NCBI GenBank assembly: GCA_948874605.1
Contig: CAQRXS010000080.1
Coordinates: forward strand, 1 to 5,462
Reading direction: 5' to 3'
Source: an uncultured Bacilli bacterium
Lineage (GTDB): Bacteria > Bacillota_I > Bacilli_A > RF39 > UBA660
DNA: 5,462 nucleotides
A program made the translations under genes and the position numbers. A model generated the notes under the pieces. The model saw only the letters and a program-made list of their open reading frames with translations. It was not told where the DNA came from and ran no database searches. Below are positions 5,143-5,462 of this stretch, one piece after another (the first letter of the stretch is position 1; every line of letters begins with the position of its first letter).

Positions 5143-5462
5143 ATGAATAATAATAGTGATTATCAAAAAGCTTATAATTATATAAAAAATTATAACAATA
5201 ATCATTTTCAACAAGGATGCTGCTGTTCAGGTCGAGTTATAACTGGACCAACTGGACCAACTGGTCCTGCTGGAGGACCGACTGGGCCAACTGGACCGAC
5301 TGGACCTCGAGGGTTACAAGGCATTCAAGGACCAACTGGACCTCAAGGATTACAAGGAAATCCTGGTGTTACTGGACCGACTGGACCTCAAGGGTCACAA
5401 GGAATTCCAGGCGCTACTGGGCCAACTGGACCTCAAGGACCTCAGGGAGTCCAAGGACCATT
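5143..5462 (+). CDS. Collagen-like spore-surface protein (BclA-like), N-terminal part only
   Basis: 106 codons are visible and the frame is still open at the window edge. AAAGGAG lies 7 bases before the ATG. The N-terminus is hydrophilic, Asn/Tyr-rich, with no signal peptide (residues 1-24), followed by GCCC (25-28) and a short link, then Gly-X-Y triplets from Gly35. The triplets are dominated by GPT and GPQ, as in BclA-type collagen-like glycoproteins of spore surfaces, where the Thr residues carry sugars. One extra Gly (GPAGGPT, Gly44-Gly45) breaks the triplet register, followed by an unbroken run to the edge. No BclA-style LVGPTLPP exosporium-anchoring motif is present. The Cys cluster may instead crosslink the protein to other coat components (inference). 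The missing C-terminus would normally hold a trimerisation domain. Lack of a signal peptide fits mother-cell deposition onto the spore. GC content is much higher than in the neighbours because of the Gly/Pro codons. It is probably a monocistronic gene. Confidence 0.85.
   Translation, partial: MNNNSDYQKAYNYIKNYNNNHFQQGCCCSGRVITGPTGPTGPAGGPTGPTGPTGPRGLQGIQGPTGPQGLQGNPGVTGPTGPQGSQGIPGATGPTGPQGPQGVQGP
5329..5462 (+). repeat. 45-bp tandem repeat in the collagen-like region
   Basis: Three consecutive units begin at 5329, 5374 and 5419, each coding for a 15-residue block starting GPTGPQG ([15 protein letters not shown], then [15 protein letters not shown], then [14 protein letters not shown] cut by the edge). 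Units differ at both amino-acid and silent positions, so they are diverged rather than recent copies. Such repeats commonly change copy number between strains. Confidence 0.8.

Noticed and set aside
5143..5462. Horizontal transfer of the collagen-like gene because of its high GC
   Set aside because: The composition is explained by Gly, Pro and Thr codons; the N-terminal part before the repeats is as AT-rich as the rest of the window.
5329..5462. CRISPR-like array
   Set aside because: The repeats are in frame, contiguous without spacers, and encode Gly-X-Y triplets.

Overview
The window is very AT-rich outside one glycine/proline-rich gene. It reads with the standard genetic code: TGG encodes Trp, and no in-frame TGA occurs inside the genes. 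It carries endospore-formation genes: a forespore sigma factor of the SigG type, a YlbJ-type sporulation membrane protein, and the start of a collagen-like protein of the kind found on spore surfaces. This points to a low-GC, spore-forming Firmicute. The composition and compact genes would suit an Erysipelotrichia-like or RF39-like gut Bacilli lineage, but the sequence alone does not settle this.

Positions 1-1369 hold a leftward run of three genes of unknown function: a small charged, probably coiled-coil protein, a four-helix membrane protein with a large outside domain, and the first 23 codons of a third gene that runs off the left edge. Gaps of about 40-50 bp and good ribosome sites suggest one operon. 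A rightward gene for an XRE-type regulator with two tandem HTH domains (1474-1899) diverges from it across about 110 bp. That gap contains a perfect 6-6-6 inverted repeat that could be the regulator's operator.

Positions 1900-3786 hold two leftward genes, sepM/ylbL (PDZ plus Lon-type Ser/Lys protease) followed by sigG. A terminator lies at the sepM stop codon. A shared bidirectional terminator lies between the converging sigG and xre genes. A divergent ylbJ gene runs rightward from about 3903. In Bacillus subtilis ylbJ and ylbL are close neighbours, so this pairing supports both assignments, although here the two are back to back.

Positions 4788-5142 are noncoding as far as can be seen, apart from a terminator and some weak ORF-like traces. 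A collagen-like gene starts at 5143, with a Cys-Cys-Cys cluster followed by Gly-X-Y repeats, and is cut by the right edge.

SigG, YlbJ and the collagen-like protein would act at successive stages of sporulation (forespore, mother cell, spore surface). The xre/membrane-protein module is the least explained part of the window.
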